A stretch of DNA of 64,000 bases from Thermovibrio guaymasensis (GTDB taxonomy: Bacteria; Aquificota; Aquificia; Desulfurobacteriales; Desulfurobacteriaceae), in the NCBI RefSeq assembly GCF_003633715.1, contig NZ_RBIE01000002.1, positions 1 through 64,000 on the forward strand, in the 5' to 3' direction. Shown piece by piece: positions 19,049 to 27,064 of the stretch (within the stretch, counting starts at the first letter, position 1; each line of letters starts with the position of its first letter). A program made the translations under genes and the position numbers. Under the pieces are notes generated by a model that did no database searches, was not told the DNA's origin, and was given only the letters and a program-made list of their open reading frames with translations.

Positions 19049-19896
19049 TGGTTAAAATTGGTTTTTATCAGGGGTGCTGCTTTCAGGGGCAGGACGCCCA
19101 CATGTTTGACACTATGAAAGAGACCTTTAAAAAGCTAGACGTTGAGCTGGAGCTCCTTGAAGAAACTACCTGCTGCGGCGGGAATACAATAGATGAAGAA
19201 AACAGGAAGCTCTCTTACGCAATAAATGCGAGGAACATTGCCCTTGCAGAGGCGAAAGGCCTTGATATGTTAATCTCCTGCAACACCTGTTACATGGTAA
19301 TTGCAAAGGCAAAGAGGGCCCTTGACGAGGATAGGGAACTTAGGAAGGAGATAAATGAACTTTTAAAGGAAGAAGGTCTGGAGTATAGAGGAACTAACAA
19401 GATTTATCACCTCCTTGACTTCTTTAGGGACGTAGTAGGGTATGAAAGGATAAAGAAAGCAGTTAAGAGGCCTTTAAAGGACTGGAAAGTTGCTGCCTAC
19501 TACGGATGCCACGTTCTCTACCCTAAGGAAATTGCAATAGATAACAGCGACAACCCTTCCTCTCTACAGGAAATCTTAAGAGCTCTGGGAGCAGAAGTCA
19601 TTGATGAGTATGAGCATAAAGACGCCTGTTGCGGTTATCACTCCTTCTTCACAGATAAAAGCATGACCTTAAAGAAGCTCAGTAAGATTCTAGGAAGCGT
19701 AAAGGAGACAGGTGCAGATATAGTCGTTACCCCATGTCCTTTATGTTTTAAATCCTTTGATATATACCAGTTAAACCTGGAAAAACCTCCAATGGTTCCA
19801 TCCTCATTCCTACCAGAACTGATGGCGTACGCTTTCGGGTTAGACAAAAGGGAAAGTGGCCTCGGCCACCACTTAGTTAAGGTTGAGAAAGGTTAG
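19048..19896 (+). CDS. HdrB-like CCG-domain subunit of the second complex-II-like operon
   Basis: Counterpart of the protein at 12503-13363, 282 residues with two CCG domains: FYQGCC, TTCCGGN and SCNTC in the first; YYGCH, ACCGYH and TPCPLC in the second. Together with the two preceding genes it gives a flavoprotein/Fe-S/CCG set like the parts of archaeal thiol:fumarate reductase and soluble Aquificota fumarate reductase. No hydrophobic anchor gene is present. The last 20 bp overlap the 3' end of the convergent nth gene. Confidence 0.9.
   Translation: MVKIGFYQGCCFQGQDAHMFDTMKETFKKLDVELELLEETTCCGGNTIDEENRKLSYAINARNIALAEAKGLDMLISCNTCYMVIAKAKRALDEDRELRKEINELLKEEGLEYRGTNKIYHLLDFFRDVVGYERIKKAVKRPLKDWKVAAYYGCHVLYPKEIAIDNSDNPSSLQEILRALGAEVIDEYEHKDACCGYHSFFTDKSMTLKKLSKILGSVKETGADIVVTPCPLCFKSFDIYQLNLEKPPMVPSSFLPELMAYAFGLDKRESGLGHHLVKVEKG
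19846..19869 (-). terminator. Possible nth terminator inside the opposite gene
   Basis: Read on the minus strand, GTGGC-CGAG-GCCAC (19869-19856) forms a 5-bp GC stem with a four-base loop and is followed by TTTCCCTTTT. It lies eight bases after the nth stop codon but within the coding end of the plus-strand CCG gene. The stem is short and the T-run interrupted, so termination here is possible, not proven. Confidence 0.4.
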
Positions 19897-20533
19897 AGTA
19901 GTAAGAGCATAAATCCCCTAAAGGGCAGATATCACAGCGGGGCTTTCTGGCCCTGCATATCTCCCTTCCCAACCTGATTAAGTTGTAGTGGAAAACCCTG
20001 TTAAACTCTGCAGTAAAGTTTTCCTCCATGAAACGGGAAATATCCTCTAGGCTCCAATCGGCTGGAAACAGACCGAGCCTTTTAAGGACTCGCTTACAGT
20101 GGGTATCTATCGGAAAGGCGTTTTTCCCAAAACCGAAGGTTAGAATTACCCTTGCCGTTTTAGGGCCTATGTACGGAAAAGAGGTTAACAACTTAACTCC
20201 TTCCTCGGGAGAGAGCTCCTTTAACTTCCTTTCAACTTCCGGCCAGTCCTTGAGGAACTCTACTAGGGCCTTATACTTCTGATTAAACATTCCGCAGGGG
20301 CGAATTGCGTTAACTACTTCCTCCTTCGGAAGAGAAGGAATTTTAAGGAAATCCCCACCCGTTAACTCCCTTAACCTCTCAACGCACCTGTTTGCGTTCT
20401 TATCGGTAGTATTTTGACTTAAAACGGTAAATACTGCCTGCTCCAAAGGAGTTCTGTTTGGTTTGTGCGGATTGGGGTAGAGCTTAAGGAGCCTTCTATA
20501 AACTTCCTCTATTCTCTCCTTCAGTTTCCTCAT
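19877..20533 (-). CDS. nth: Endonuclease III (DNA glycosylase/AP lyase)
   Basis: A base-excision repair enzyme removing oxidised pyrimidines and cleaving AP sites. The 218 residues contain the helix-hairpin-helix with catalytic Lys (FPYIGPKTARVIL), the catalytic Asp in FPIDTHCKRVLKRL, and the C-terminal [4Fe-4S] loop Cys-x6-Cys-x2-Cys-x5-Cys (CRARKPRCDICPLGDLC). The start overlaps the stop of the uracil-DNA glycosylase gene (ATGA), so two repair enzymes are translationally linked at the end of a long minus-strand operon. Confidence 0.95.
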   Translation of the reverse strand: MRKLKERIEEVYRRLLKLYPNPHKPNRTPLEQAVFTVLSQNTTDKNANRCVERLRELTGGDFLKIPSLPKEEVVNAIRPCGMFNQKYKALVEFLKDWPEVERKLKELSPEEGVKLLTSFPYIGPKTARVILTFGFGKNAFPIDTHCKRVLKRLGLFPADWSLEDISRFMEENFTAEFNRVFHYNLIRLGREICRARKPRCDICPLGDLCSYYSNLSQP

Positions 20534-21201
20534 TTAATAAAACCTGCAATCCTCAGAGCATTTTCAAGGTCTTTCTGGAACTCAGGCTCTCCTCTCCTAT
20601 TCCTCAATAGGTAGGCCGGGTGAAACGTAGGAATAACTACGATTTCCCTTTCCCCAAACTTAACTCTATGCTTCTTTCCCCTTATCCTTGAAATTGGGGT
20701 CTTTTCAGGTAAGTTTAAGATCGTCCTTGCAGCAAAGGCCCCGAGGCAGAGAATTACTTCAGGGGCTATCAGTTCTATCTGCTTTTCAAGGAAAGGGTAA
20801 CAGGCCTCTATCTCATCAGGGGCAGGATTCCTGTTGTTCGGGGGCCTGCACTTAACAACGTTAGTTATGTATACCTTATCCCTACTAACGCCGTAGAGGT
20901 TTAGGAACTTTGTTAGGAGCTGGCCGGCCCTACCTACAAAAGGTCTACCCTGAAGGTCTTCCTGTTCACCTGGAGCTTCACCTACGAACATTAAATTCGT
21001 CTGAGGATCACCTTCCCCAAATACAACGTTAGTTCTTGTCTTACACAGTCTACACCTGCAACACTCTTTAGCCTCTTCCTCAAGCTCCTTCAGTAAACTT
21101 AAAGCATCCTTTCCTTTTTGAGCCAAGCTAACCTCCCCTATCCTAACTTCATCGTAACCTAAAAGGTTAAGAAACTCTATCGCTTTCCTTAACTGCATCA
21201 T
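20530..21201 (-). CDS. Uracil-DNA glycosylase, family 4 (Fe-S type)
   Basis: A thermophile-type uracil-DNA glycosylase that removes uracil formed by cytosine deamination. The 223 residues have motif GEAPGEQEDLQGRPFVGRAG for uracil binding, the motif HPAYLLRN near the C-terminus, and four Cys (in CCRCRLCKTR, KCRPP and CYPF) that would hold a [4Fe-4S] cluster. The N-terminal 34 residues precede the usual core. Its first 35 bp overlap the end of dapF, and nth follows by ATGA overlap. Confidence 0.94.
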   Translation of the reverse strand: MMQLRKAIEFLNLLGYDEVRIGEVSLAQKGKDALSLLKELEEEAKECCRCRLCKTRTNVVFGEGDPQTNLMFVGEAPGEQEDLQGRPFVGRAGQLLTKFLNLYGVSRDKVYITNVVKCRPPNNRNPAPDEIEACYPFLEKQIELIAPEVILCLGAFAARTILNLPEKTPISRIRGKKHRVKFGEREIVVIPTFHPAYLLRNRRGEPEFQKDLENALRIAGFIK

Positions 21202-22006
21202 TTAGTATCTCCTTCCGGAGTTCCCCATCGTAAACCCAGAGAGTAGGGCCTTCAAGGTAAACTTCCCTCATCTGAGAGTCAAAGTAAACCTTCAACCTCT
21301 CACCGCTCCTAACCTCAACCTCAACAGGGGAGGGAAGTGAGAAAACTTTAGCAGAGATTAATGCAGACGCAACAGCTCCAGTTCCACAGGCCAAAGTCTC
21401 AGACTCAACTCCCCTCTCGTACGTCCTAACGATAATCCTATCCATTCTAACTTCAACGAAGTTAACGTTAGCCCCTGAAGGAGCAAAGAGAGGACTAAAC
21501 CGAAGTTCCCTTCCGACTCTGTTAACGTCTACCTGACCTACCCTATCAACAAAGACAACAGCGTGGGGAACTCCCGTGTTTACAAAGTGAACAGTTAAAC
21601 CGTTAACTTCTAGCCCCAATTTAAAATCTGTGGGGGAAGTAAGCCTAACCTTTACGTTCCTTCCCTTAACTTCAGCCTCAACTATTCCTACATCGGTCTC
21701 AACAGCCATCCTTGAAGGGGCAAGCCCCTCCTCAAAGGCATAACGGGCAACACACCTCATTCCATTTCCACACATCTCAGCACGGCTACCGTCAGAGTTG
21801 AAGAAGCGCCACTTAAAGTCGGCAACTTCTGAACCTTCAATCAGTATCAGCCCGTCAGCCCCTACACCGGTTCTCCTTGAACAGAGGACCCTAACTACTG
21901 CTTCCTCCTTAACTCCGTTAAGGAATTCGTTAAAAGCTCCTGATAGGTTATTAATAATTATGAAGTCGTTTCCCGTTCCCTGAATCTTTGCAAACTTTAA
22001 ACCCAT
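21167..22006 (-). CDS. dapF: Diaminopimelate epimerase
   Basis: DapF converts LL- to meso-diaminopimelate for lysine and peptidoglycan. Its 279 residues show the two half-domains, each with one catalytic Cys: EMCGNGMRC in the first and ETLACGTGAVA in the second. The N-terminus FAKIQGTGNDFIII is the family hallmark. Cofactor-independent and cytoplasmic. It sits between the acyl-CoA ligase gene (10 bp upstream) and the glycosylase gene (35-bp overlap). Confidence 0.97.
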   Translation of the reverse strand: MGLKFAKIQGTGNDFIIINNLSGAFNEFLNGVKEEAVVRVLCSRRTGVGADGLILIEGSEVADFKWRFFNSDGSRAEMCGNGMRCVARYAFEEGLAPSRMAVETDVGIVEAEVKGRNVKVRLTSPTDFKLGLEVNGLTVHFVNTGVPHAVVFVDRVGQVDVNRVGRELRFSPLFAPSGANVNFVEVRMDRIIVRTYERGVESETLACGTGAVASALISAKVFSLPSPVEVEVRSGERLKVYFDSQMREVYLEGPTLWVYDGELRKEILNDAVKESDRVS

Positions 22007-22015
22007 TCCTCACTC

Positions 22016-23599
22016 CTAGAACTCTCTCCAAACTTGAGGCAACAAGAACCTCTTAAGCTTCCCTATTCTGGTCCTGGGTAGCTCCCTATCAACGACCTTA
22101 AACTCCTTAACCCTCTTGTAGGGCTGAAGGTGCTTAGTAGCTCTCAGTATCTCCTCCCTTATAAACTCCCTAACGTTATCAATACCCTCTTGAACTAGGA
22201 GTTCAAAGTCGGGGCGAACCAGAGCTCTAATCTTCCCTTCCTCACAGAAAACTCCAACTTCAAGTATGTAGGGACTCTTTAAAATCTCAAGCTCAATGTC
22301 TTCAGGGTAAACGTTCTTTCCGCTCTCCAGGACTATCACATCCTTAGCCCTTCCGGTAATGTGGATAAATCCATCTTCATCTACATAGCCAAGGTCACCG
22401 GTATAAAACCACCCATCCCTTATGACTCTCCTAGTCTCCTCCGGCTTGTTGTAGTAACCTTTCATAACGTTTGGACCTTTAACGGCAATCTCGCCACTTT
22501 CGGTAACCTTCACTTCAACCCCATCAACCGGTACTCCAGCAGAACCTATCTTCTTCTTATCAGGCCTGTTAACAGAGATAAGTGGAGAAGTCTCCGTTAA
22601 ACCGTAACCTTCAAGTACGTTAAATCCCATAGCCTCAAAATCCCTCCAGACCTCTTCACTCAGTTTTGCTCCTCCACTAATCATAAACCTAAGGTGTTTT
22701 CCTATCCTATCGTGAACTTGCTTAAAGAACTTCCTTTTAAGAGGCTGCGCTCCTACTTTCCTAAAGAGCTTTAGAGCTCCCTCTACAGCTTTCCTCTTTA
22801 GGGAAGGAAGTCTTTTTATTTCCGCCATTATGTTGTGGTGAATTACCTGGTATAGCTTTGGAACACCTATCATTATTGTAATTCTCTGCTCGTTCATCGT
22901 AGAGAGAATTTCCGCTGGAGTAAGCTTTTCAATGAAAACTACCGGAAGCTTAAGTGAAAGGGGAAGTAAAACTGTAGTCATTAGAGGATAGGTGTGATGG
23001 AAGGGCAAAATCGCTATGAATCTATCCTTGTCGTTAAGGAAACCCAATTTTTCAACGGCCTTAACGTTATGGTCAAGGTTACCTAAGGTCAACATAACTC
23101 CCTTAGGGTTTCCGGTAGTACCGGAAGTGTAGAGAATAACCAGCACGTCTTCCTCATTCCTGTCTACAAACTCAAGAGAGTTTGTGGGAGGTCTCAAATC
23201 TTTATCTACGTTTATAACCTTTACGTGGTAACCTATATCTTTAACCGCTTCCCTTACCTTTCCTTCGTTCTGACTACTCGTTATAACGTAACGGGGTTGT
23301 GAATCCTTAAAGATGTTAAAGAGCTCCTCACTTGAAAGGAGGTAGTCAACCGGAACGGCAATTCCCCCCTTGAAAATAACGGCGTAGAAGGAGGAAATCC
23401 ACTCTGGCCTGTTCTCCATGAAGATAACAGCCCTATCCTCCTTTGAAAGGTCCTTTAAAGCCTCCTGAAGGGAAATTACCTGTTTCTTAAAATCACTGTA
23501 AGTTATGGGGTAATACTTACCGCCCCTCTTTCCAATTAAGATTTCCTTTTCGGGATTCTCTTTGATATTTTCATAGACCTTCTCGTAGAAAGTTTTCAT
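22016..23599 (-). CDS. AMP-binding long-chain acyl-CoA ligase-type enzyme
   Basis: An ANL-superfamily adenylate-forming enzyme, 527 residues. It has the P-loop-like LYTSGTTGNPKGVML, the motif GYGLTETSP, and the hinge GWFYTGDLGYVDEDGFIHITGR split over two segments, with a C-terminal domain ending in a Lys-rich stretch (RTRIGKLKR) that carries the likely catalytic Lys. The closest type is FadD/long-chain acyl-CoA synthetase, probably activating fatty acids for lipid recycling. The acyl chain length cannot be read from sequence. The start is ATG 23599. Confidence 0.88.
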   Translation of the reverse strand: MKTFYEKVYENIKENPEKEILIGKRGGKYYPITYSDFKKQVISLQEALKDLSKEDRAVIFMENRPEWISSFYAVIFKGGIAVPVDYLLSSEELFNIFKDSQPRYVITSSQNEGKVREAVKDIGYHVKVINVDKDLRPPTNSLEFVDRNEEDVLVILYTSGTTGNPKGVMLTLGNLDHNVKAVEKLGFLNDKDRFIAILPFHHTYPLMTTVLLPLSLKLPVVFIEKLTPAEILSTMNEQRITIMIGVPKLYQVIHHNIMAEIKRLPSLKRKAVEGALKLFRKVGAQPLKRKFFKQVHDRIGKHLRFMISGGAKLSEEVWRDFEAMGFNVLEGYGLTETSPLISVNRPDKKKIGSAGVPVDGVEVKVTESGEIAVKGPNVMKGYYNKPEETRRVIRDGWFYTGDLGYVDEDGFIHITGRAKDVIVLESGKNVYPEDIELEILKSPYILEVGVFCEEGKIRALVRPDFELLVQEGIDNVREFIREEILRATKHLQPYKRVKEFKVVDRELPRTRIGKLKRFLLPQVWREF

Positions 23600-23609
23600 C
23601 CCAGAGCTC

Positions 23610-23897
23610 CTAAATGAGGTCTATTATCTCTCTGATATCCTTCTTCCTATCCTCTAGAACCTGTATGAGCTCTTTTGCTTTTTTCTTTGAAACGTTCTTC
23701 CCCTGAGGGATTTCAACGACTTTAAACTTAAAGTATCTGGTCAACGTATCTATTTCAACTTCATCGCCGACTGAAATCTCCCTTGAGGCCTTAACGCTCT
23801 TTCCATTAACCTTTACCATTCCCTTGTCGCACATCTCCTTTGCTAAGCTCCTCCTCTTTACCACCCTGCTTAACTTGAGAAACTGGTCTATCCTCAC
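23610..23897 (-). CDS. S4-domain RNA-binding protein (RqcP/Hsp15-like)
   Basis: A 95-residue protein made of a single S4 RNA-binding domain (MRIDQFLKLSRVVKRRSLAK, then GMVKVNGKSVKASREISVGD) and a Lys-rich C-terminal tail. Relatives RqcP (YabO) and Hsp15 bind stalled 50S-peptidyl-tRNA complexes in ribosome rescue, a likely role here. The GTG start at 23897 has GGAGAGGAC upstream. Its first 92 bp overlap the 3' end of lapA in another frame, an unusually long overlap. Confidence 0.88.
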   Translation of the reverse strand: MRIDQFLKLSRVVKRRSLAKEMCDKGMVKVNGKSVKASREISVGDEVEIDTLTRYFKFKVVEIPQGKNVSKKKAKELIQVLEDRKKDIREIIDLI

Positions 23898-24138
23898 TCT
23901 GTCCTCTCCTTTTAAGGTTTGAAGGGATTGAGAAGATTTTGAGTATTAGGGACAAAAACCCTGCCGTTAGAAAGCCTGAAACGAAGGAGAAAACTATAAC
24001 GACGAAGAGCTTAGTATGAAAGACTCCTACGAAGGGAACTGATACGTCAACGTCCTGAAAGTTCTGAAGGGCAAAGAGGGAAACTCCCACAACTATTACA
24101 GCAACGATAATAGAGTACAGGTTCTGCTTAAAAGTCAT
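23806..24138 (-). CDS. LapA/DUF1049-type membrane protein
   Basis: A 110-residue inner-membrane protein with two hydrophobic helices (about 7-24 and 40-66) joined by a short loop with the family-like spacing (ALQNFQDVDVSVPFVGVF), then a hydrophilic charged tail (about 73-110). This matches LapA, which in E. coli helps couple LPS synthesis to LpxC proteolysis, though distant members have no tested role. The tail (from about residue 80) is encoded in the region shared with the S4 gene, so its composition may be constrained by the overlap. Confidence 0.75.
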   Translation of the reverse strand: MTFKQNLYSIIVAVIVVGVSLFALQNFQDVDVSVPFVGVFHTKLFVVIVFSFVSGFLTAGFLSLILKIFSIPSNLKRRGQSEDRPVSQVKQGGKEEELSKGDVRQGNGKG

Positions 24139-24147
24139 GATAAACCT

Positions 24148-24609
24148 CTAAAAGGTCAAGTAAAGTCCGGTTATGCCAACTACCATAAGCCCCAAAACCA
24201 GCGTAAGGCCGTTAAGGGCCATTGATAGTCCGTGGAGTTTAAGGAAATTATCGTAGTAACTCTTGTCTTTAGTCCTGTAGTACTCAACCTTTAAAAGGGA
24301 AGCCTTTGGAACTATTAAAAGACCATTTAAGAAGTTTAAGAGGTTCATTAAGAGAAGCAGAGAAAGGTTGAGCCAACTTATGGCATTTAGTGAACCTTTA
24401 GTAAGGACGTAGAAAGAGAGTAAAGCAGTCAGGCCAAAAATGTAGCCAACACCGAAGTACTTTGGGAAAACTGCCCCTGTGTACTTACCGGCTTCCTCCT
24501 TCGGAAGGACTTTAAAGGCCATTGGAGCTCCAATAACTGTAAAGAAAAAGAGGCCTCCAACCCAAAGAGAAACCGAGTAAATGTAGAGGGACTTTAGCAG
24601 AAAGTACAA
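24148..24609 (-). CDS. DUF4149-type integral membrane protein
   Basis: A 153-residue protein with four hydrophobic helices. The N-terminal LWVGGLFFFTVIGAPMAFK and the following VFPKYFGVGYIFGL match the DUF4149 (TMEM205-like) pattern of an early Gly/Pro motif and a Pro-Lys-Tyr loop. The function is unknown. The TTG start at 24609 is supported by a TGAGGTGAGG sequence. It is separated from the upstream ferredoxin gene by 53 bp, the only real gap in this minus-strand operon, so a secondary promoter may lie there. Confidence 0.75.
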   Translation of the reverse strand: MYFLLKSLYIYSVSLWVGGLFFFTVIGAPMAFKVLPKEEAGKYTGAVFPKYFGVGYIFGLTALLSFYVLTKGSLNAISWLNLSLLLLMNLLNFLNGLLIVPKASLLKVEYYRTKDKSYYDNFLKLHGLSMALNGLTLVLGLMVVGITGLYLTF

Positions 24610-24662
24610 ACCTCACCTCATTAATAGTTTTTCGTTAGAGAAATAATAACAAAGGACTTCAA

Positions 24663-24857
24663 TCAGAGGTCTGTCCACTTTAACGTTATTACGTCAACGG
24701 GACAGTTCTCAACGCAGATTCCACACCCGTTACAGAGCTCAGGGTACATAACGACGGCCTTATCTGAGCTCATAACAAAAACGCCGTTCGGACAAACCTC
24801 AACACAAATTCCGCAACCTATACAGCCTTCACTCTCAATGTAAGGGATAACCTTCAA
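24663..24857 (-). CDS. Ferredoxin, two [4Fe-4S] clusters
   Basis: A 64-residue bacterial-type ferredoxin with two CxxCxxCxxxCP motifs: CIGCGICVEVCP and CNGCGICVENCP. Both clusters appear complete. It would carry low-potential electrons for oxidoreductases such as those fixing carbon in the reductive TCA cycle. The TTG start (24857) shares bases with the folD stop (TTGA). Confidence 0.95.
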   Translation of the reverse strand: MKVIPYIESEGCIGCGICVEVCPNGVFVMSSDKAVVMYPELCNGCGICVENCPVDVITLKWTDL

Positions 24858-25711
24858 ATACCGTGCCTCATCTTAAATGCTTTTACAGTGTTGTAAAGGA
24901 GCATTGTTATAGTCATCGGCCCAACTCCACCAGGAACGGGAGTAATTGCCGAAGCCTTCTCCTTCACAGCTTCAAAATCTACATCTCCCACTATCTTACC
25001 ATTTAACCTGCTGATTCCAATATCAATAACGACTGCTCCATCTTTGACCATCTCTGCTTTAATTAAGTGTGGAACTCCGGTAGCAACACAGAGGATATCT
25101 GCCTTTTTAGTGTAGAATGCTAAGTCCTGGGTGTATACGTGGCAGACGGAGACTGTAGCGTTTGCGTTTAGGAGCATATTTGCAAGGGGCTTTCCGACAA
25201 TATTACTGTGACCCACCATCACAGCGTTCTTTCCTTGGAGCTCTATACCGTACTCCTCAAAGAACTTCATAACCCCTGCAGGAGTGCAGGGCATTAAACC
25301 CTCATCGTAGAGACCAAGCATACACTTACCTGCGTTAAGGGGATGAAAACCGTCAACGTCCTTCTCGGGAGAGATGTAGTTTATAACCTCTCTACAGGAT
25401 AGGTGTTTAGGAAGGGGAAGCTGAACTATTATTCCATCTACATCTTTGTTATCGTTAAGCTCCTTTACAACCCTGTTTAACTCCTCTTGAGTAATCGTTT
25501 CTGGTAGTTTCTTGTCAAGAGAGTTTATCCCTACCTTCTGGCAGGCCTTTATCTTATTCCTCACGTAAATCTCACTTGCAGGGTCGTTTCCAACTAAAAC
25601 CACCGCAAGGGTAGGCGCCCTTCCAAACTTCTCCTTTAAGTACTCTACCTCTTCCTTTAACTCCCCTCTAATCTTCTCAGAGAGAACTCTCCCGTCTAGT
25701 ATAACTGCCAT
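24854..25711 (-). CDS. folD: Methylene-THF dehydrogenase/methenyl-THF cyclohydrolase
   Basis: FolD is bifunctional, oxidising 5,10-methylene-THF and hydrolysing methenyl-THF to 10-formyl-THF with NADP. The 285 residues (from ATG 25711, MAVILDGRVLSEKI) include SEIYVRNKIKAC with the catalytic Lys (Lys53), DVDGFHPLN, the Rossmann segment GHSNIVGKPLANML and the C-terminal TPVPGGVGPMTI. The longer open frame upstream belongs to the ymdB overlap and is not used. The first 35 bp overlap ymdB. Confidence 0.97.
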   Translation of the reverse strand: MAVILDGRVLSEKIRGELKEEVEYLKEKFGRAPTLAVVLVGNDPASEIYVRNKIKACQKVGINSLDKKLPETITQEELNRVVKELNDNKDVDGIIVQLPLPKHLSCREVINYISPEKDVDGFHPLNAGKCMLGLYDEGLMPCTPAGVMKFFEEYGIELQGKNAVMVGHSNIVGKPLANMLLNANATVSVCHVYTQDLAFYTKKADILCVATGVPHLIKAEMVKDGAVVIDIGISRLNGKIVGDVDFEAVKEKASAITPVPGGVGPMTITMLLYNTVKAFKMRHGI

Positions 25712-26489
25712 CTCCTCTCCTCTCGTAAACTTGGTAAACTCTTTCGTAGTTCCTAACCTCAAGCTCCTCATCAACTTCAAACGTGACTCCGCAGACCTGA
25801 ATTAGGGGGGCCTTCTCGGGAACTTTAAACCTAACCGGAAGCTGCTTTATAAACCTCTCTATCCCTTCCTGAGACTCCATACCGATAACTGTGTTAACCG
25901 CTCCAGTCATACCTGCATCTGTCATGTAGAGGGTTCCTTTTGGCAGTAGCCTTAGGTCTGCAGTCTGAACGTGGGTATGGGTTCCGAAAACTGCAGTAGC
26001 TCTTCCATCAACGTAGAAACCGAAAGCCTGTTTCTCAGAAGAGGCCTCCCCGTGAAAGTCAACTATAACTAAATCAGCCTTTTCCTCCTCAAGGATAGAG
26101 TCAAAAACCCTAAAGGGGTTATCAAGACACTCCATAAAGACCCTTCCCATTAAATTGACAACTAAAACCTTTACTCCCTTAACCTCAAGAGTCATATAGC
26201 CCTTACCGGGAGTTCCAGGAGGGTAATTTGCAGGCCTTAGAATTGGAAAGTCGTCTATAAATTGAAAGACATCTTTTTTATCAAACGTGTGATTTCCGCC
26301 GGTTATCACGTTTACGCCGAAACTTAAAAGAGCCCTAACTGTCTTCTCAGTAAGGCCGAATCCCCCGGCAGCGTTCTCACCGTTGGCTATAACCAGGTCA
26401 AACTCCCCTTTTCTCTCCTCAAGCCAAATTTGAAGGGCCCTCCTGCCCGGCCTTCCGACGATGTCACCTATAAATGCTATCCTAAGCAA
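25677..26489 (-). CDS. YmdB-family metallophosphoesterase
   Basis: A binuclear metallophosphatase of the YmdB family (270 residues), with metal ligands in IGDIVGRPGRRAL, ANGENAAGGFG, TGGNHTFD, DFHGEASSEK and FGTHTHVQTAD. Relatives act as cyclic nucleotide phosphodiesterases affecting RNA turnover and development. The start is TTG 26489, after GGAGGAAAG. It overlaps coaE by 13 bp upstream and folD by 35 bp downstream. In many bacteria ymdB lies next to rny; here they are 19 kb apart. Confidence 0.92.
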   Translation of the reverse strand: MLRIAFIGDIVGRPGRRALQIWLEERKGEFDLVIANGENAAGGFGLTEKTVRALLSFGVNVITGGNHTFDKKDVFQFIDDFPILRPANYPPGTPGKGYMTLEVKGVKVLVVNLMGRVFMECLDNPFRVFDSILEEEKADLVIVDFHGEASSEKQAFGFYVDGRATAVFGTHTHVQTADLRLLPKGTLYMTDAGMTGAVNTVIGMESQEGIERFIKQLPVRFKVPEKAPLIQVCGVTFEVDEELEVRNYERVYQVYERRGDGSYTRRESSL

Positions 26490-27064
26490 CTTTCCTCCAG
26501 TTCAGCCAAAAGGTAATCTACCTGCTCCTTCAGGTGAAGGAGATCTCTAGTGTTACATATAAAGAAGTTGGAGTATTTTAACTTTTCTGAGTAAGGAAGT
26601 TGAAGAGAATCTCTCCTCAAAGCCTCTTTTAGTCCAAACCTCCTTGCAGCCCTTAAGAGCCTCTGGCCTTTATAGGCAAAAACTAAAACAACCTTATCAA
26701 AAAGGTAAGTCCAGCCATACTCAACCATTACTGCTGCTTCTACAAAGGCCAACTTGCCGGAAAACTCTTCCTTAACTCTTAGAATTCTCTCTTTTATAAG
26801 TGGGTGGGTAATTGAAGTTAGGAGCTTTAGCTTTTTTTGGTCTGAAAAAACGATACTTCCAAGCTTCCTCGTATCAATTTCCCCGTTGTTCTTTAAGATT
26901 TCACTCCCAAAGGCTTTAACGACTAAAGGGTATGCCTTTCCCCCCTTCTTCAAAACCTCTTTCCCAAAATCGTCTGCACTGTAAACGGGATAGCCTCTCA
27001 GAGATATAAACTTAGATAGAGTTGACTTTCCGGAACCTATATTACCCGTTATCCCCACAAGCAA
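26477..27064 (-). CDS. coaE: Dephospho-CoA kinase
   Basis: CoaE phosphorylates dephospho-CoA in the last step of coenzyme A synthesis. The P-loop GNIGSGKST is at the N-terminus, followed by DDFGKEVLK and a CoA-domain region. I choose TTG 27064 (start MLVGITGNIG) because GGAGAG lies six bases upstream; the open frame extends further to 27139, but that part lies inside the transporter gene and reads as nonsense. The protein would be 195 residues, normal for the family. Confidence 0.93.
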   Translation of the reverse strand: MLVGITGNIGSGKSTLSKFISLRGYPVYSADDFGKEVLKKGGKAYPLVVKAFGSEILKNNGEIDTRKLGSIVFSDQKKLKLLTSITHPLIKERILRVKEEFSGKLAFVEAAVMVEYGWTYLFDKVVLVFAYKGQRLLRAARRFGLKEALRRDSLQLPYSEKLKYSNFFICNTRDLLHLKEQVDYLLAELEESCLG

